Of a stretch of DNA of 5,803 bases, positions 5,339 to 5,803 are shown one piece after another. The position numbers and the translations under genes are program-made. The notes under the pieces are model-generated. The model saw nothing but the letters and a program-made list of their open reading frames with translations. It did not search any database and was not told the DNA's origin. Numbering within the stretch: the first letter of the stretch is position 1; each line of letters starts with the position of its first letter. The stretch is from Acidimicrobiaceae bacterium (GTDB lineage Bacteria > Actinomycetota > Acidimicrobiia > Acidimicrobiales > MedAcidi-G1): positions 1 to 5,803 of the forward strand of contig DPMC01000202.1 in assembly GCA_003541675.1 (NCBI GenBank), read 5' to 3'.

Positions 5339-5803
5339 GTGACCGACGACGCGGTCGTCCCACATTCCGAACACCCGGACCTGGCATCCGACGCGACGTC
5401 GGATGAGGATCCGGTTAACGCCCAGGTTGAACAAGTGGATGGTCGGGCCCTGCCAATCGGCACTGTGGGCGATTCGCGAACAGATGTCAGTCTCGTCGTC
5501 CCCACCTTCAACGAAGCGGCCAACATCGGTCACCTCCTCCGCTCGCTACACGCGGTCCTGACCCGGACCGGAGCCGTATTCGAGTTGATCGTGGTCGACG
5601 ATGACAGTCCGGACCGAACCTGGGCCACAGCGGCCGAGATCGCTAGAACGCATCCCGAAATCCGGGTGCTTCGCCGGACCGGGGCATCGGGACTGGCCAC
5701 GGCCGTAATCTGCGGGTGGGCCCATGCACGCGGCTCCGTGCTCGGCGCGATCGACGGCGACGGTCAGCACCCACCCGAAGTGGTGGCCGACCTGATGGCC
5801 GCC
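5339..5803 (+). CDS. Family 2 glycosyltransferase, DPM1-like (partial, 3' end outside window)
   Basis: The first 155 residues of a GT-A fold glycosyltransferase, cut by the window edge. The catalytic domain starts near residue 50 with SLVVPTFNEAANI (51-63). VVDDDSPD (85-92) is the nucleotide-sugar-binding aspartate motif, and DGDGQHPPE (139-147) supplies the DxD-type metal ligands. The segment LRRTGASGLATAVICGWAHA (111-130) between them is typical of polyprenyl-phosphate mannose/glucose synthases (DPM1/DPMS-like). Such enzymes transfer a sugar from GDP- or UDP-sugar to a lipid phosphate at the inner membrane face, feeding cell-wall glycan or protein glycosylation. Many carry C-terminal membrane or GtrA domains, which would lie beyond the window. 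An unusually acidic leader of about 49 residues (TDDAVVPHSEHPDLASDATS...) precedes the domain, and its DNA contains a perfect 8-bp inverted repeat. The start is GTG at 5339 with GGAG upstream. The family is certain; the exact sugar and lipid are not. Confidence 0.88.
   Translation, partial: MTDDAVVPHSEHPDLASDATSDEDPVNAQVEQVDGRALPIGTVGDSRTDVSLVVPTFNEAANIGHLLRSLHAVLTRTGAVFELIVVDDDSPDRTWATAAEIARTHPEIRVLRRTGASGLATAVICGWAHARGSVLGAIDGDGQHPPEVVADLMAA
5385..5405. repeat. Perfect 8-bp inverted repeat in the glycosyltransferase leader
   Basis: CATCCGAC (5385-5392) and GTCGGATG (5398-5405) are exact inverted repeats separated by GCGAC. In the chosen frame they encode part of the acidic leader (ASDATSDE). 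As RNA they would form a stable GC-rich hairpin about 46 bases downstream of the GTG start, or within the 5' untranslated region if a later GTG is the real start. It could equally be an operator or chance. Confidence 0.6.

Noticed and set aside
4945..5526. A 193-codon minus-strand frame running through the tRNA
   Set aside because: It passes across a complete tRNA gene and opposite the glycosyltransferase start, so it is a chance frame.

Overview
The window is GC-rich bacterial DNA with dense, GC3-biased genes and several GTG starts. The nitroreductases resemble the mycobacterial Rv3368c/NfnB type, and the tRNA lacks an encoded CCA. Together these suggest an actinobacterium. A lineage outside the mycobacteria (for example Acidimicrobiia) is my inference; nothing in the window proves it.

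Layout. Bases 1-42 look like the last codons of an upstream + strand gene. A + strand pair follows: a nitroreductase fused to an SRPBCC (START-like) domain (60-1274), overlapping by ATGA with a stand-alone nitroreductase (1271-1930). Six bases further on, and convergent with it, ends a minus-strand cluster. In its own transcription order this cluster is a CAT-anticodon tRNA (5244-5172), a duplicated alpha/beta-barrel (NIPSNAP/EthD-like) protein (5027-4260), a large polytopic DUF5671-like membrane protein (4214-2499) and a stand-alone SRPBCC protein (2440-1937). Divergent from the tRNA, a family 2 glycosyltransferase of the polyprenyl-phosphate sugar synthase type starts at 5339 and runs off the right edge.

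How the genes may work together. The same two folds, a flavin nitroreductase and an SRPBCC ligand-binding domain, occur once as one fused polypeptide and once as separate proteins whose genes meet tail to tail. The fused and free nitroreductases are clear paralogues, and the two SRPBCC domains share a motif. This suggests a redox plus small-molecule-binding module that was duplicated and then fused or split. The barrel protein and the multi-repeat membrane protein lie on the same strand as the free SRPBCC gene, with gaps of 45 and 58 bases, so they could be co-transcribed. No substrate can be read from the sequence.

No transposase, integrase, CRISPR array, toxin-antitoxin pair or phage gene was seen. 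Every stretch longer than about 150 bases is accounted for by a gene. I did not find a convincing wholly new system. The most unusual items are the fused and split nitroreductase/SRPBCC set and the six-unit repeat architecture of the membrane protein.
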